DNA of 64,000 bases, taken from assembly GCF_900239495.1 (NCBI RefSeq), contig NZ_OENE01000007.1, positions 1 to 64,000 of the forward strand, read 5' to 3'. The notes beneath the pieces were generated by a model. The model did not search any database, was not told the origin of the DNA, and was given only the letters and a program-made list of their open reading frames with translations. The translations under genes were made by a program, and so were the position numbers. Positions 63,315 through 64,000 of the stretch are shown piece by piece; the first letter of the stretch is position 1, and each line of letters begins with the position of its first letter. Source of the DNA: Tenacibaculum finnmarkense genomovar ulcerans (GTDB taxonomy: Bacteria; Bacteroidota; Bacteroidia; Flavobacteriales; Flavobacteriaceae).

Positions 63315-63366
63315 ACCCTTGTGGTAACGCCCAAATTATAGGTGTTATTTTAAAAATTAGGGGCAT

Positions 63367-63397
63367 AAAAAAAACCGATACTTTCGCATCGGTTTTT
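63367..63397 (-). terminator. Terminator of the prolyl oligopeptidase gene
   Basis: AAAAACCGAT pairs with ATCGGTTTTT around a 9-base loop, with T runs in both readings. It lies about 20 bases beyond the stop codon on the minus strand. Confidence 0.75.
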
Positions 63398-63415
63398 ATA
63401 AAAATTATTTATAGG

Positions 63416-64000
63416 TTACTTTTTTACTTGATTTTTTACTTGATAAGGCAATTTTTCAAATCCCATATTATATAAGGTAAATCCGAAAATGTCGGCATAT
63501 TGTTCGATGGTTTTAGCTACGGGAGTTCCAGCGCCATGACCCGCATTTGTTTCAATACGAATTAATACAGGATTTTCGCCTTGTTGCTTGTCTTGTAATT
63601 CAGCCGCAAACTTAAAACTGTGGGCAGGAACTACACGGTCATCATGATCGCCAGTTGTTACCATAGTTGCAGGATACGCCACTTTTTGAACGTTGTGTAC
63701 AGGAGAATATCCGTTTAAATAATCGAACATTTTTTTGTTATCGGCAGCTGTTCCGTAATCGTAAGCCCAACCTGCACCCGCAGTAAACGTGTGATAACGT
63801 AACATATCTAAAACGCCAACGGCAGGCAAAGCGACTTTCATTAAATCGGGACGCTGTGTCATTGTTGCACCAACTAATAATCCACCGTTTGAGCCTCCAC
63901 GGATTGCTAAATAATCCGAAGAAGTATAATTTTCTTTGATTAAATATTCGGCAGCTGCAATAAAATCGTCAAACACATTTTGTTTTTTTAATTGTGTTCC
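63416..64000 (-). CDS. Prolyl oligopeptidase, C-terminal part
   Basis: Only the 3' part of the gene is inside the window; the frame continues past 64000 with [13 protein letters not shown]. The alpha/beta-hydrolase domain of S9 prolyl oligopeptidases is present with the Ser motif [12 protein letters not shown], Asp in [17 protein letters not shown], and His in NAGHGAGTP, in the right order. These enzymes cut after proline in short peptides, in the cytoplasm or periplasm; the missing N-terminus hides any signal peptide. Confidence 0.9.
   Translation of the reverse strand, partial: GTQLKKQNVFDDFIAAAEYLIKENYTSSDYLAIRGGSNGGLLVGATMTQRPDLMKVALPAVGVLDMLRYHTFTAGAGWAYDYGTAADNKKMFDYLNGYSPVHNVQKVAYPATMVTTGDHDDRVVPAHSFKFAAELQDKQQGENPVLIRIETNAGHGAGTPVAKTIEQYADIFGFTLYNMGFEKLPYQVKNQVKK

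Noticed and set aside
1..64000. tRNA, rRNA, transposase or integrase genes
   Set aside because: I looked for conserved tRNA arms, rRNA-like GC-rich stretches and DDE or recombinase motifs and saw none; a covariance search would be needed to be sure about tRNAs.

Overview
The window looks like chromosomal DNA of a marine member of the Flavobacteriaceae (Bacteroidota), perhaps close to Tenacibaculum or Polaribacter; the genus is a guess. The DNA is strongly AT-rich. Several start regions carry the Bacteroidota-type promoter (TTG, about 19 bases, then TAnnTTTG). Many proteins are typical of the group: a RimB-RimK fusion, a DUF4175-type coiled-coil protein, a GIN-domain protein, a TatA, a helix-hairpin-helix membrane protein and several lipoproteins. 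I saw no rRNA, tRNA, CRISPR array or transposase.

Layout. 1-670: three copies of a 135-bp palindromic repeat, one split by a small GIY-YIG nuclease gene. 693-3071: moaC, proC and a MobA-like gene in one run, then a RimB-RimK fusion facing them. 4942-5937: a three-gene roadblock-like operon. 6180-13021: dprA, a conserved unknown protein, a DMT permease and mfd. 13116-17850: a four-gene putative defence operon (MBL-fold protein, trypsin-like protease, small middle component, Rad50-like ATPase). 18024-22902: sbcC and sbcD. 23259-36968: housekeeping genes including gltX, an AIG2-YggS fusion, ybeY, mnmG, an SPFH protein and tatA. 37057-39273: rnr. 39274-40294: a 1-kb non-coding AT-rich stretch full of DnaA-box-like 9-mers, a candidate oriC. 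40295-50480: rpiB, sugar-related genes, recA, dut, gpsA, an MFS exporter and glpD. 50665-51639: a LuxE-like gene. 51744-52762: a second, paralogous roadblock-like operon. 53174-64000: an ALDH7-type dehydrogenase, a cyclase-family protein, lipoproteins, a DAO-type oxidoreductase with a GreA-like partner, an Abi-like HEPN protein, a tandem-repeat lipoprotein, an ABC ATPase and the 3' part of a prolyl oligopeptidase.

The most interesting items are: (i) the MBL/protease/middle-component/ATPase operon, which matches the logic of ABC-3C conflict systems and shares its effector pair with AVAST type 1; (ii) two paralogous tricistronic roadblock modules with the same gene order and the same 11-base overlap between genes two and three, and no GTPase nearby; (iii) the candidate replication origin; (iv) a GIY-YIG gene sitting in the loop of a palindromic repeat; and (v) an 85-bp palindromic repeat present five times, always just downstream of a gene.

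Functional links: moaC and the MobA-like gene both concern molybdenum cofactor; gpsA and glpD connect glycerol-3-phosphate synthesis and oxidation; mfd, sbcCD, recA, dprA and dut form a scattered DNA-maintenance set. All assignments come from reading the sequence and from family knowledge; no database search was run.
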